From Solidesulfovibrio magneticus (GTDB taxonomy: Bacteria; Desulfobacterota; Desulfovibrionia; Desulfovibrionales; Desulfovibrionaceae): a stretch of 64,000 nucleotides of DNA. A program made the translations under genes and the position numbers. The stretch spans positions 1 through 64,000 of the forward strand of contig DLGG01000068.1 in the NCBI GenBank assembly GCA_002482565.1, in the 5' to 3' direction. This document shows, in pieces, positions 1 to 9,051 of the stretch; within the stretch, counting starts at the first letter, position 1, and the number at the start of each line of letters is the position of its first letter. The notes beneath the pieces are model-generated. The model was not told the origin of the DNA, did not search any database, and saw only the letters and a list, made by a program, of their open reading frames with translations.

Positions 1-2954
1 TCGTTGGAGCCGATGGAGAAGCCGTCGAACTCCTGGATGAACTGCTTGGCCAGGATGGCGTTGCTCGGAATCTCGGACATGATGAACATCTTGAGCCCAT
101 CGTCGCCGGAGTGCAGCTTGTGCACCCGTTCGAGGTAGCGCTTCATGGAGACGGCTTCTTCCACGGTGCGCACAAAGGGCAGCATGATGTTTAGGTTCTT
201 GCCGCCGTAGATGCCGCGCGCCAGCTTGAACGACTCGATTTCCCAGTCGTGGATGTTGCGCGACACGCCCCGGTAGCCGAGCATGGGGTTGTCCTCCAGG
301 GCCTCGAAAAGGTTGCCGCCAAGGAGGTTTCGGTACTCGTTGGATTTGAAATCCGTGGTGCGGTAGAGGATGGGCTTGCCGTGGAAGGCCATGGCGAAAA
401 GCCCCAGGCCCTGGGACAGGGTCTGGACGTAGAGTTCCTTGCCGCTGCGGAACCCACGCGAGGTGAGCTGCTTGCGGATCTTGCCCAAAAGGGCGTTGAG
501 GTCATCGATCTGGGACTTGATGCCGACCTGCCGGGCCACTTCCTGGCGCATGGCCGTGATCTTGGCCAGCACGTCCTTGACCAGGGGCTCGTCGGCCACG
601 GCGGCCATGCGGTCCTCGATCTGGGCCTTGATCTCGTAGCGGCGCTTGACCTCGTCGGGTTCCACGGCCTTGGTCTGGAGCTCGTCCCAGTAGCCCAGGA
701 TGATGGCCACGTGGGTGAACAGATCAGCCGAGGTCTTGAGCATGTCCAGACGGCGGGTGGTTTCTTCGAGATAATGGTCGAGCTTTTTCTCGAGGTCGCG
801 GATGCGGCGGTGCACGGCCATGACTTCGTCGGTGCCGCGCGCGCCGGAGTGGTCGGCCAGGTTGTCGAGATCGGCGGTCAGGCCCGTGACGAGGCCGACG
901 TAGCCGCGCAGCTTGATCTGGACGTTGATGAAGCCGGCGGCCATCTGCTCGCGCACGACCTTGGCCAGCTTGGCGTCGAGTTCCTTGACCTTGGATTCAA
1001 TGAGGCTCGGCAGGGTGCCGTTGTCGTAGGCCTCAAGGGCCTGGGGGTGGACGCCGATGTTGCCGAGCATGAACTCGGCGCGCAGCAGGCCCACCTCAAA
1101 GTCCGGGACATTGCGCAGACGCGACAGGAACAGCGCCTGGCCCACGTCGGCCAGGATCAGGCCGACCTTGGTCTTGGTGGTGGGCAGCTTGGACAGGTCC
1201 ATCTCGCCGCCGACTTCCACCAGGGGCAAAAGACCCCGGTAGACGCAGCCGCGCGAGCCGTCCACGGTGACGTACTGGCCGTCCAGGGAGCGCAGGGTCT
1301 CGGCCCGCTGGATGCCGATGATGGCCGGAATGCCGAGTTCGCGGGAGGTGATGGCGGCGTGGCTGGTGTCGCCGCCGGCATCGGCCAGGATGGCCGAGGC
1401 CACGCGCATGCCCGGCACCATGTCCGGGTCGGTGCGTTCGGCGGCCAGGACGTCGCCCTTCTGGATCTTGTTGAGCTCCAGGGCGGAGCGCAAAAAGCGC
1501 ACCATGCCCTGGCCGGCTCCGCGCGAGGCGCCGTTGCCCTCAAGGATCACTTCGGCGGAAGCGGCGGCCCGTTTCTCGACCTCCATGCGGCGCATGAAGA
1601 TGGTGTTGGGGTGCAGCTCCAGCTCGTCGTTCCAGCGGGTCTCGGGCCTCGCCTGGACGAACCAGAGGCGGTCGGACTCGTCGATGCAAAATTCCGTGTC
1701 CATGATGCAGCCGCCGTAGGCGGCGGAGATGGCGCGCACGCCCCGGGCCACTTCCTCGGCCTGGGCCAGGGACAGGGCCCAGCGGTAGGCGATCTCGTCG
1801 GGCACCTTGACGAGCTTGGTGCCGCCCTCCTCGTCGTCATAGACGATCTTCTTGTCCTTGTAGCCCATGTTGCGGATGACGACCTCGGGGCCTTCGTCGC
1901 GCTGGAAGACAAAAAGCTTGTCCGGGGTCACCATGCCGCCGACCACGGCTTCGCCGAGGCCGTAGCTGGCGTCGATGGAAACAAGGTCGTTGCGGGCGGT
2001 GCCGCGGCAGCCGGTGGCGGTGTCGGCGGCAAAGGCCGTGCCGGAGATCACGGGGTTGATCATGCGCATGATGCACACGGACAGCGACGTGTTCTCGATG
2101 GCCCATTCCTGCTTGGCGACTTCGGCGATGGAGTCGTCGCCGGTGCGCTCGGCCAGGGCCACGGCGTCGAGGATGGCCTCGCGGCGGTAGGTCATGGAAC
2201 GCAGATTGTAGGCCGAGGCGCAGTCCCACTGGTAGGCGCGCACGCACTGGGCCGCGCCGACGATGTTGAGATAGGTGTCCTGCAGGCCGGCGAAAGCTTT
2301 CTTGCGGCTGTCCTCGCCGGCGGCCGAGGAGCGCACGGCCACGGGCACGTCTTCCAGGCCCGCTTCGCGGCAGATGTCGTTGTAGGCGCTGGCCACGGCC
2401 TCGCGCACGCCGGCCGGCATGTCCACGGACAGGATGGCGGCCTGAACGAGGACGGAACGCTTGCGCAACTGGTCGATGCCTTCGGGAGAGGTGGCGAAGC
2501 CCTCGACCACGTTGTTAATAAACGTGCGCAGCTTGATGGAGGAACCCGGCGCGTCGGCGGTCTTGAGGCGGACCTCCTCGGCCAGGTTACGCACGAGATT
2601 TTTCATATATTCCGGATCGCTGTTGACTTCTTCGTCATTCCAGTCGACACGGCGGTAGCCGTCGTTGACCACTTCGCGGATCAGCGCGGCGTTGACCTTG
2701 GTTTCGTCAAGGACCCGATGGAAGGCCACGGAGGACACGGCCCGAAACTGCGGGGCGCGGATGCCCTGGATTTGGCTGATGAGCGCGGTGTTATAGTTTT
2801 TCCCGCCGACGAGGATTTCGGCTTCCTCGCCGATGCCGACGATGTCGGCTCCGGTGAGAATCAGCGTGGCGGCGGTATCGAGAGCCGCGCCGGTCTCTTT
2901 GGCGGACGGGCTTTCGTCCTGGCGCGGTTTGTCATTGGACTGGTTCTTGGCCAT
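1..2954 (-). CDS. ppsA: Phosphoenolpyruvate synthase-like PEP-utilising enzyme, 3' end cut by window edge
   Basis: PEP synthase (pyruvate, water dikinase) type enzyme, expected to convert pyruvate to PEP with ATP in the cytoplasm. About 984 residues are visible and the C-terminal end lies beyond base 1. The N-terminal part carries the ATP-grasp dikinase signature VRSSAAGEDSRK. The swivelling phosphohistidine domain has GGDTSHAAI with the catalytic His near residue 532. The PEP/pyruvate TIM barrel begins around residue 623 (GLLRAEFMLGNIGVHP) and resumes with DFKSNEYRNLLGG and NPMLGYRGVSR near 863. About 240 residues separate these barrel motifs against roughly 80 in E. coli PpsA, so a mostly helical, charged insertion of about 150 residues sits inside the barrel. 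The start ATG follows an AAGGAGG ribosome site. It lies just downstream of pyruvate carboxylase on the same strand, probably in one operon. Whether it works as a true PEP synthase is inferred. Confidence 0.85.
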   Translation of the reverse strand, partial: MAKNQSNDKPRQDESPSAKETGAALDTAATLILTGADIVGIGEEAEILVGGKNYNTALISQIQGIRAPQFRAVSSVAFHRVLDETKVNAALIREVVNDGYRRVDWNDEEVNSDPEYMKNLVRNLAEEVRLKTADAPGSSIKLRTFINNVVEGFATSPEGIDQLRKRSVLVQAAILSVDMPAGVREAVASAYNDICREAGLEDVPVAVRSSAAGEDSRKKAFAGLQDTYLNIVGAAQCVRAYQWDCASAYNLRSMTYRREAILDAVALAERTGDDSIAEVAKQEWAIENTSLSVCIMRMINPVISGTAFAADTATGCRGTARNDLVSIDASYGLGEAVVGGMVTPDKLFVFQRDEGPEVVIRNMGYKDKKIVYDDEEGGTKLVKVPDEIAYRWALSLAQAEEVARGVRAISAAYGGCIMDTEFCIDESDRLWFVQARPETRWNDELELHPNTIFMRRMEVEKRAAASAEVILEGNGASRGAGQGMVRFLRSALELNKIQKGDVLAAERTDPDMVPGMRVASAILADAGGDTSHAAITSRELGIPAIIGIQRAETLRSLDGQYVTVDGSRGCVYRGLLPLVEVGGEMDLSKLPTTKTKVGLILADVGQALFLSRLRNVPDFEVGLLRAEFMLGNIGVHPQALEAYDNGTLPSLIESKVKELDAKLAKVVREQMAAGFINVQIKLRGYVGLVTGLTADLDNLADHSGARGTDEVMAVHRRIRDLEKKLDHYLEETTRRLDMLKTSADLFTHVAIILGYWDELQTKAVEPDEVKRRYEIKAQIEDRMAAVADEPLVKDVLAKITAMRQEVARQVGIKSQIDDLNALLGKIRKQLTSRGFRSGKELYVQTLSQGLGLFAMAFHGKPILYRTTDFKSNEYRNLLGGNLFEALEDNPMLGYRGVSRNIHDWEIESFKLARGIYGGKNLNIMLPFVRTVEEAVSMKRYLERVHKLHSGDDGLKMFIMSEIPSNAILAKQFIQEFDGFSIGSN

Positions 2955-2983
2955 TCTCCCCTCCTTGTCTCTCCAGACTCGAT

Positions 2984-3007
2984 GGGCCGGCGTCTTACCG
3001 CCGGCCC
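2984..3007 (-). terminator. Hairpin between pyruvate carboxylase and PEP synthase genes
   Basis: Nine-base perfect stem (GGGCCGGCG / CGCCGGCCC) with a six-base loop in the 83-base gap after the carboxylase stop. No U-tract follows, so it is more likely an attenuator or processing/stability hairpin than a full terminator. Confidence 0.4.
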
Positions 3008-3037
3008 CACTATGACACGTTCGCGGCAAAAGTTACA

Positions 3038-6000
3038 TTACATCTGCTGGCCGCAATTCGGACAGAATTTGAAGCCGTCGTCGCCCAAGGGCTGGCGGCA
3101 CCCCGGGCAATCCTTGGAAACCGGGGCCAGTTCGACCAGGAGCTCCCCTTCCTTGACCGGCACCATTTTACGGTCGTTGGCGTAATCGGCGTTTTTGAGC
3201 ACTCGTTTGACCGTGGCGTCAAGGGGAGCGGCCACGGTTTTTTCCTGCTTCATGACGGAGATGTTGAACAATTCCTCGCCGGTCTTGATGTAGTCGTTGG
3301 GCGAGACGTGCATGACCCACAGGTCGCCGGAGACCGGCGCGCCCACGTGGTAGGGGTTGTTGGGGTCGGCCATCTCGACCTGGCTGGCCGGCCCGTTCTG
3401 GGCGGCGGCCACCTGAACCTGATGGCTCAGGATTTCCGAATCCAGGACATAGCGGACGGTGGCCATGCCGCTGTTGTCCGGGCGCGAGATGTCGAGCAGG
3501 GACAGGTGGTGGGGCTTGCCCTGGCTGTCGGCGAAGGTCAGTTCCTCGCCGGGCTCCAGGCCCTCGAACCACACGTCCAGGGGAAGGTTGTTGGGATCAC
3601 CGAATTTCTTACGAAATTCCATGGTCTTGAGCGCGTCGCCGGGGTGGTTCAAGTAGAGCACGAACTCTTCGTTGGACGGCTCGCGGCCCAGCTGCTTGGT
3701 CAGGGCGGCCATCTCGGCTTCCATGTCCACCTCGCCCAGGGCGTCCAGGGGCGAATCCTCGGTGCGCGAGGCAATGGCTTCCTTCCACTCCGAGCCAAAG
3801 GCGCTTTCGTAGACCCAGTCAGGCGGGAACCCCAGCGGCATCTTGCCGAACTTGCCCAAAAGCAGGTTGCGGAAGGCGTCGTTGCAGTTGGCGTACAAGA
3901 GCAGCCGGTCGGTCTTGGCCGCCGGCGTCAGGCATTCGTCGCAGTTCTCGGACACGGCCTCAAGCACTTCGAGCATGTCCTTGACCGCTCGCTCGCCGCC
4001 GACCTTGTAGGCGCTGGTGACGGCCAGGAAAGCGGTGTTCCAGGTGATCTGGGACCCCGGGGTGACGTCGTGGTAGCGCACGATCTTGCGGGTGCCGGCC
4101 AGGAACTTGAGCATGTAGGGCAGCAGGTGGATATAGCCCTGCTTCATGGCCCCTTCCTGGGATGAGCTGGTGGCCCCGCCGGGCATGGCGTGTTCCACCA
4201 CGTCGTAGTCGATGCCCTGGAAGTAGGGCGCGGTGTAGCGGTCGTAATAGGGCATGACCTGCTTGAGCACGAAGTTGGCGGCCCGGATCATGTCCTTGTT
4301 CGCCTTGGTGAGCGCCACGGGCACGCCCAGGTCTTCCTCGATGTAGGCGGCCGTGGAGAGCACCTCGCCCTGGCCGTACCAGCGCACGGAAGCGCCGATG
4401 GCGGTGTCGACGATGTGGCAGCCGGCTTCGGCGGCGGCGCCCACGGCCGGGACGAAAAGCCCGTCCGTGTAGTGGCGGTGGTAGTCGACGACCAGATCGG
4501 GGTAGGCCTTGCGGATGGCGGTGATCAGCTCGCGCACGAAACGCGGCGGACACATGCCGGCCATATCCTTCAGGCACAAGATGATGCTCTTGGCCGCCTT
4601 GGCCTTGGTCATGCCGCCCGCCTTGGCGGTCTGATCGAGGATGGCCTCCAGCACGCCGAGGTAATGGGGCACGTCGAAGCCCCGGGCGTAGGACAGGGAG
4701 ATGGCCGGCTCGAAGATGATGCCCGGCCGGGACAGGGCGACCTCGGCAAAGGGATACATGTTGTCGACGTGATTGAGGAAATCAAAGCAGCGGATGATGT
4801 CGTAGTGCTCGCAGATCATCTCGCCCGTCAGCCGCATGAGGTTGCGCGGCTGGGGCTTGTAGCCCAGCACGTTGGTGGAGCGAATGAGCAGCTGCTTCAT
4901 GGTCTTGGGCGCGAACTCGTTCCACTTGGCCGCCTCGGAGAAGGGGTAGGTCATGTTGGCCATCATGGCCACGTGGAAGTGCGCGCCGCCGCCGTTTTCC
5001 AGCGAGAAGAAGCCGCAGTTGTCGAGATACGGGCCGACCAGCTCGTCCTCGGCCAGCCGGAAGCGGTTGCCGCTGTTGGACTGGGTGATGTCGCGGGTGG
5101 TGGTGTCCACGAAATGGACCTTGCCGGAGTCGCGCACCATGTCGAGGACAGCCTGGCGGTCGCCGCGCGGATAGGGGCTTTCCGGCGAGCGCAGATCGGC
5201 CTCGGGCATGTGGGGGGTGAACCGGCCCAGGCGGTAGTCCTCGCGGCCCCGATACTTGCCCAGCTGGACGTGGGGGTTGTAGCCCCGGGCCGAGATCTCG
5301 GCCACCAGCCAGGCCAAGCGCATGGCCTCGGGCTCCTCGTCCTGGTAGTTGAGCAGATAGGGGTTCTGGGTGATGAACTTGGTGTCGAAATCCCCTTTCA
5401 TGAACTCCGGATGGCGCAAAATCTGGCGGTGGAACGGGATCGTGGTCTTAAGCCCGCCAATGATGTACTCGCGCAGCGCCCGTTCCATGACGGCCACGAC
5501 CTTGGGCCAGTTGCGGCCGTAGGAGATCAAAAGCGCCCCGGCCGAGTCGTACTGGGTGGGGAATTCGTAGCCGGCCGTCAGGCAGGAGTCGAGCCGGATG
5601 CCCTGGCCGCCCGGGGACAGGTAGCGGGTGACCGAGCCGGCGTTGGGAGCGAAGTTCTGCTTGGGGTCTTCGCAATTGATGCGCAGCTGCATGGCGTGGA
5701 GGAAGGGCCGGGTGTCCACGCAGTTAAACCGCAACTTGCCGCCAAAGGCGATGTTGATCTGCTCCTCGACCAAATCCACGCCATAGCGGCATTCGGTGAT
5801 GCCGTGCTCGACCTGCAGCCGGGTGTTGACCTCGATGAGGTACGGTTCGCCGTCGGCGTCGACCAGAAATTCGACGGTGGCCAGCGAATAATAGCCGGTC
5901 TCGCGCACCAGGCGTTCGCCGTAGTCTTTCAGGCGCTGGCGCAGCTCGTCGGTCATGCCACGCCAGGGCGACGGGGTGATTTCCACGAGCTTTTGGTGGT

Positions 6001-6733
6001 TGCGCTGCACCGAGCAGTCGCGTTCGTCAAAGGCGAACACGTTGCCGAAGCGGTCGCCGGCCACCTGGATCTCGATGTGGCGCACGCTGGTGAGAAGCTT
6101 TTCGACAAAAAGGCGCGGGTTGCCAAAGGAGGCCTGGGCCATGGCCGAAGCCTTGGAAAAGGCGGATTCGAGCTGGGCCTCGGAATAAATTTCGTAGATG
6201 CCCCGGCCGCCGCCGCCGCCTTCGGCCTTGAGCATGATGGGGAAGCCGATCTTCTGGGCGATTTCCCGGGCCTCGGGGATGGTGACCGAGCCTTCGGAAC
6301 CGGGAACCACCGGAATGCCCAGGCTCATGGCCAGGCGGCGCACCTCGACCTTGTTGCCCAGGCTTTTCATGGCGTCGGCCGAGGAACCGATGAAAATGAT
6401 GCCGGCCTCGGCGCATTTGCGGGGAAATTCGCAGTCTTCGGAGGCAAATCCCCAGCCCGGATGGATGGCGACCACGCCACGGGCCTTGGCTTTCTTGATG
6501 ATGCCGTCGATGTCGAGATAGGCCCGGGGATCGGGGCCTAGGGTGATGAGCTCATGGGCGCCGGCCGTGGCCGGGGACGTCATGTCCACATCGGTTACGG
6601 TGAGCACGGGAATGGCGCGCAGGCGTTCGCGGATGGAACGCAGCACCCGGCGGGCGGAAATGCCCCGGTTGGCGACAAGAATCTTCTTTCCTTCAACCTC
6701 GGAAAGCACTTCCTGAAACGTCTTGGCGATCAT
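3038..6733 (-). CDS. pyc: Pyruvate carboxylase with extra C-terminal zinc ribbon
   Basis: Single-chain biotin-dependent pyruvate carboxylase (1231 residues) making oxaloacetate from pyruvate, bicarbonate and ATP. Domains in order: biotin carboxylase (about 1-460, glycine-rich ATP-grasp loop KAEGGGGGRGIYE, and LIEVNTRLQVEHG), carboxyltransferase TIM barrel (about 540-830, FVDTTTRDITQSN), PYC/OADA conserved region, and biotinyl domain near the C terminus. The biotin-accepting Lys is about residue 1162 in SVMKQEK instead of the usual AMKM. Unusually the chain continues past the biotinyl domain into a CxxC...CxxC zinc-ribbon-like tail (Cys 1209, 1212, 1224, 1227: CPGC...CPNC). At 1231 residues it is longer than the usual ~1150. 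A GAGG ribosome site precedes the ATG. It sits upstream of the PEP synthase-like gene and downstream of biotin ligase, both on the same strand, a sensible metabolic unit. Confidence 0.96.
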   Translation of the reverse strand: MIAKTFQEVLSEVEGKKILVANRGISARRVLRSIRERLRAIPVLTVTDVDMTSPATAGAHELITLGPDPRAYLDIDGIIKKAKARGVVAIHPGWGFASEDCEFPRKCAEAGIIFIGSSADAMKSLGNKVEVRRLAMSLGIPVVPGSEGSVTIPEAREIAQKIGFPIMLKAEGGGGGRGIYEIYSEAQLESAFSKASAMAQASFGNPRLFVEKLLTSVRHIEIQVAGDRFGNVFAFDERDCSVQRNHQKLVEITPSPWRGMTDELRQRLKDYGERLVRETGYYSLATVEFLVDADGEPYLIEVNTRLQVEHGITECRYGVDLVEEQINIAFGGKLRFNCVDTRPFLHAMQLRINCEDPKQNFAPNAGSVTRYLSPGGQGIRLDSCLTAGYEFPTQYDSAGALLISYGRNWPKVVAVMERALREYIIGGLKTTIPFHRQILRHPEFMKGDFDTKFITQNPYLLNYQDEEPEAMRLAWLVAEISARGYNPHVQLGKYRGREDYRLGRFTPHMPEADLRSPESPYPRGDRQAVLDMVRDSGKVHFVDTTTRDITQSNSGNRFRLAEDELVGPYLDNCGFFSLENGGGAHFHVAMMANMTYPFSEAAKWNEFAPKTMKQLLIRSTNVLGYKPQPRNLMRLTGEMICEHYDIIRCFDFLNHVDNMYPFAEVALSRPGIIFEPAISLSYARGFDVPHYLGVLEAILDQTAKAGGMTKAKAAKSIILCLKDMAGMCPPRFVRELITAIRKAYPDLVVDYHRHYTDGLFVPAVGAAAEAGCHIVDTAIGASVRWYGQGEVLSTAAYIEEDLGVPVALTKANKDMIRAANFVLKQVMPYYDRYTAPYFQGIDYDVVEHAMPGGATSSSQEGAMKQGYIHLLPYMLKFLAGTRKIVRYHDVTPGSQITWNTAFLAVTSAYKVGGERAVKDMLEVLEAVSENCDECLTPAAKTDRLLLYANCNDAFRNLLLGKFGKMPLGFPPDWVYESAFGSEWKEAIASRTEDSPLDALGEVDMEAEMAALTKQLGREPSNEEFVLYLNHPGDALKTMEFRKKFGDPNNLPLDVWFEGLEPGEELTFADSQGKPHHLSLLDISRPDNSGMATVRYVLDSEILSHQVQVAAAQNGPASQVEMADPNNPYHVGAPVSGDLWVMHVSPNDYIKTGEELFNISVMKQEKTVAAPLDATVKRVLKNADYANDRKMVPVKEGELLVELAPVSKDCPGCRQPLGDDGFKFCPNCGQQM

Positions 6734-6802
6734 GCTGTCCTCTGACCCCTGAGGGCGACCTGTCCATTCTCTTTAAGAGTGACGATCCGGCGGGGGCCGG
6801 CA

Positions 6803-7816
6803 TCAAAGGAGGGATATGCTCCCGCAATGAAGCGTCAAATCCTGCCCTGGCCCGGATTCGCCACGCAGCAGCCGAAGTCCCCCGTCCTCGGCCAACCCGA
6901 CGATCCGTGCCCGAAACCCGTCCGATCCGCTCTCGCGCACGAAGACTTCCCGGCCAAGCCAAGCCAGACGACGCTCGACAAAACGGGACAATGCACTCGA
7001 GTCCGATAGCGCAACGCACTGGAAGTAGCAGGTTTGCCCAAACTTCACAAGTTCGCCCCACAACGTAACCGCGCCCGGCACTTCGCCAAAGTCGGCCAAT
7101 GCGGCGGCCGGGGCGGCGTGATCCCGACGAAGCGACGCCGCATCCGGGGCCTCGGCGCAGTTTATGCCGATGCCGGCCACAATACGGCCATGTCGTTCTT
7201 CAAGGAGGATTCCCGCGACCTTGCGCCCCTCAATCAGAAGATCGTTGGGCCATTTGACCGTGGCGGCGAATCCCCGGCCGTAGAGCGCGTCGGCCAGACA
7301 GGCGCCCACCACCACCGGGGCCATGGCGGCAAGCGCCCCCTCCCCGGCCGGCCAGGACAAGGCGGCGTAGATGTTGCCCGGCGGCGAAATCCATTCCCGG
7401 CGCATCTGGCCCCGGCCGCTGGTCTGGGACACGGCGACAACCGAGGCGAAAGGCGGCAGCAGGCAGGCCTCGGCAAAGGCCCAGGCCGCGTCCAGGCTTG
7501 TGGCGCACGGGCCGACGACCAGGATGGCCGGCCCGCCGGCCAGGGCCGGACTTTCGCCGCGCAGCCATCTCCCGGCCGCCGGCCCGTATTCAGCCCCGAG
7601 CTCGACGGGCCGCCACGGCCCGAGACGAGCCATGTCGGCGGCCCACAAGGGATGGCAGGCGGCCAGGACATCAGGGGAAACCGGCCCGGCCAGGCCCTCC
7701 CCGCCCGATTCCCACAGCCACACGCCGCCGTTTTCGAAGGGGTTTTGCGACAAGGGGCGGCTGGCCCCTGGATTTTTGACGGCATTTGGGACAATGTCCG
7801 CGCCGGAGTCATGCAT
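6803..7816 (-). CDS. birA: Biotin-[acetyl-CoA carboxylase] ligase, catalytic type without HTH domain
   Basis: Biotin-protein ligase that would attach biotin to the pyruvate carboxylase encoded next to it. Visible motifs are the biotinyl-AMP loop SGRGQMRREW followed by SPPGNIY, and the central KWPNDLLIEGRKVAGILLEE. The chain ends in a small BPL C-terminal domain. There is no N-terminal helix-turn-helix, so it is unlikely to act as a repressor. The start is uncertain. The ATG at 7816 overlaps the start codon of the divergent cca gene (the six bases ATGCAT carry both) and has no obvious ribosome site. An in-frame TTG at 7753 is an alternative. An ATG at 7852 is also open but runs further into cca and is less likely. 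Product identity is firm; the N terminus is not. Confidence 0.88.
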   Translation of the reverse strand: MHDSGADIVPNAVKNPGASRPLSQNPFENGGVWLWESGGEGLAGPVSPDVLAACHPLWAADMARLGPWRPVELGAEYGPAAGRWLRGESPALAGGPAILVVGPCATSLDAAWAFAEACLLPPFASVVAVSQTSGRGQMRREWISPPGNIYAALSWPAGEGALAAMAPVVVGACLADALYGRGFAATVKWPNDLLIEGRKVAGILLEERHGRIVAGIGINCAEAPDAASLRRDHAAPAAALADFGEVPGAVTLWGELVKFGQTCYFQCVALSDSSALSRFVERRLAWLGREVFVRESGSDGFRARIVGLAEDGGLRLLRGESGPGQDLTLHCGSISLL

Positions 7817-8990
7817 GAAACGGTATCTCGTAGGCGGCGCGGTCCGCGACATATTGCTCGGCCGGCCGGTTGTGGATCAGGATTATCTCATTGTCGACGC
7901 CACGCCCGAGGCGTTTGTTCGACGGTATCGAAGGGCTCGGCAGGTCGGCAAGACCTTTCCGGTCTTCATGCTGGGCAGCGCCCAGTACGCCTGGCCGCGC
8001 GGCGACAGCGTGGCCGAGGATCTGCTGGCCCGGGACCTGACGATAAACGCCATGGCCATGGGCGATTCCCGCGAAATCGCCGGGCGGCTGCATTTCCATC
8101 CCCTGGCCCTGTCCGACCTGCGCGACCGGTGGCTGCGCCCGTGCGGCGAGATGTCCATGTTCGACGATCCGCTGCGGGTCTACCGGGCGGCCCGGTTCGC
8201 CGCCTCGCTGCCGGATTTTTCGCCCCACCCCGAGCTTGTGGCCCAGATGCGGGCCGTAGCCGCCTGCGGCGCGCTCGGCGACGTCTTTGCCGAGCGGGTG
8301 GCCCAGGAAGTGCGCAAGGCCCTGGGCACGACCAAGCCGTCGCGGTTTTTCCAGCTCCTGGCCGACACCGGCTGTCTGCTGCCCTGGCTGCCCGAACTCG
8401 AGGCCGCCCGCCACGTGCCGGCCGGGCCGCCCGAGCACCACGACGGCAGCGTGTTTGACCACATGCTGGACATGGTCGACATCCTGGCCGGCGACGCCCT
8501 GGCCGGCTGGATGGCCGTGTGCCATGACCTGGGCAAGATTGCCACGCCCGAGTGCGAATGGCCGCGCCACCACGGCCACGACGACCGGGGCGAGCAGGTG
8601 GCCGGGGAACTCGGCCGGCGGCTCAAGCTGCCCAACCGGGTGCGCGAGGCCGGCGAGGCCGCGGCCAAGCTGCACATGAAAGCCGCCCGCTACCACGAAC
8701 TGCGGGCCGGCACGCGGGTGGACATGCTCACCTGGCTGCACAAGCACGACATGGTGGAACCGCTTTTCGAGGTGGTGCGCGCCGACAGCGGGGCCAGCGT
8801 CCTGCCGCAAGCCAAGCGCGACCTCAAGGTGATGCTCTCGGTGCACCTGCCCGGCAAGCAGCGCCAGCGCGGGCCGCTTTCGGGCGAGCGGCTGCGCAAC
8901 CTGCGCTGCCAGAAGCTGGCCGAGCACGACAAAGCCCAGGGCCGCGCCCCCGAAGGCGTGGACGGCGAACAAGGGCAGGCCCAGGGATAG
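7815..8990 (+). CDS. cca: CCA-adding tRNA nucleotidyltransferase with HD domain
   Basis: Adds or repairs the 3' CCA end of tRNAs. The N terminus reads YLVGGAVRDILLGRPVVDQD, the class II nucleotidyltransferase signature, with Asp21 and Asp23 as metal ligands. RDLTINAMA follows, and an HD phosphohydrolase motif (CHDLGK) appears in the C-terminal half, as in the E. coli multifunctional enzyme. Length is 391 residues, close to E. coli Cca (412). The ATG at 7815 is chosen because it begins at the conserved motif and has GGAG seven bases upstream. An in-frame ATG at 7794 is possible but would overlap the divergent biotin ligase gene more. It is followed 61 bases later by a HEPN/MNT toxin-antitoxin pair on the same strand. 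Confidence 0.93.
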   Translation: MKRYLVGGAVRDILLGRPVVDQDYLIVDATPEAFVRRYRRARQVGKTFPVFMLGSAQYAWPRGDSVAEDLLARDLTINAMAMGDSREIAGRLHFHPLALSDLRDRWLRPCGEMSMFDDPLRVYRAARFAASLPDFSPHPELVAQMRAVAACGALGDVFAERVAQEVRKALGTTKPSRFFQLLADTGCLLPWLPELEAARHVPAGPPEHHDGSVFDHMLDMVDILAGDALAGWMAVCHDLGKIATPECEWPRHHGHDDRGEQVAGELGRRLKLPNRVREAGEAAAKLHMKAARYHELRAGTRVDMLTWLHKHDMVEPLFEVVRADSGASVLPQAKRDLKVMLSVHLPGKQRQRGPLSGERLRNLRCQKLAEHDKAQGRAPEGVDGEQGQAQG

Positions 8991-9051
8991 GCTTGGGCCG
9001 ACCCGCAGCCCGCCCGGACCAGCCGGCCGCTGCGGCGGCAAGGAGAAGCCC

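Noticed and set aside
249..3185. Very long open frames on the plus strand opposite ppsA and pyc
   Set aside because: They are antisense shadows caused by high GC at third codon positions. They lack a ribosome site and family motifs, while the minus frames carry clear enzyme signatures.
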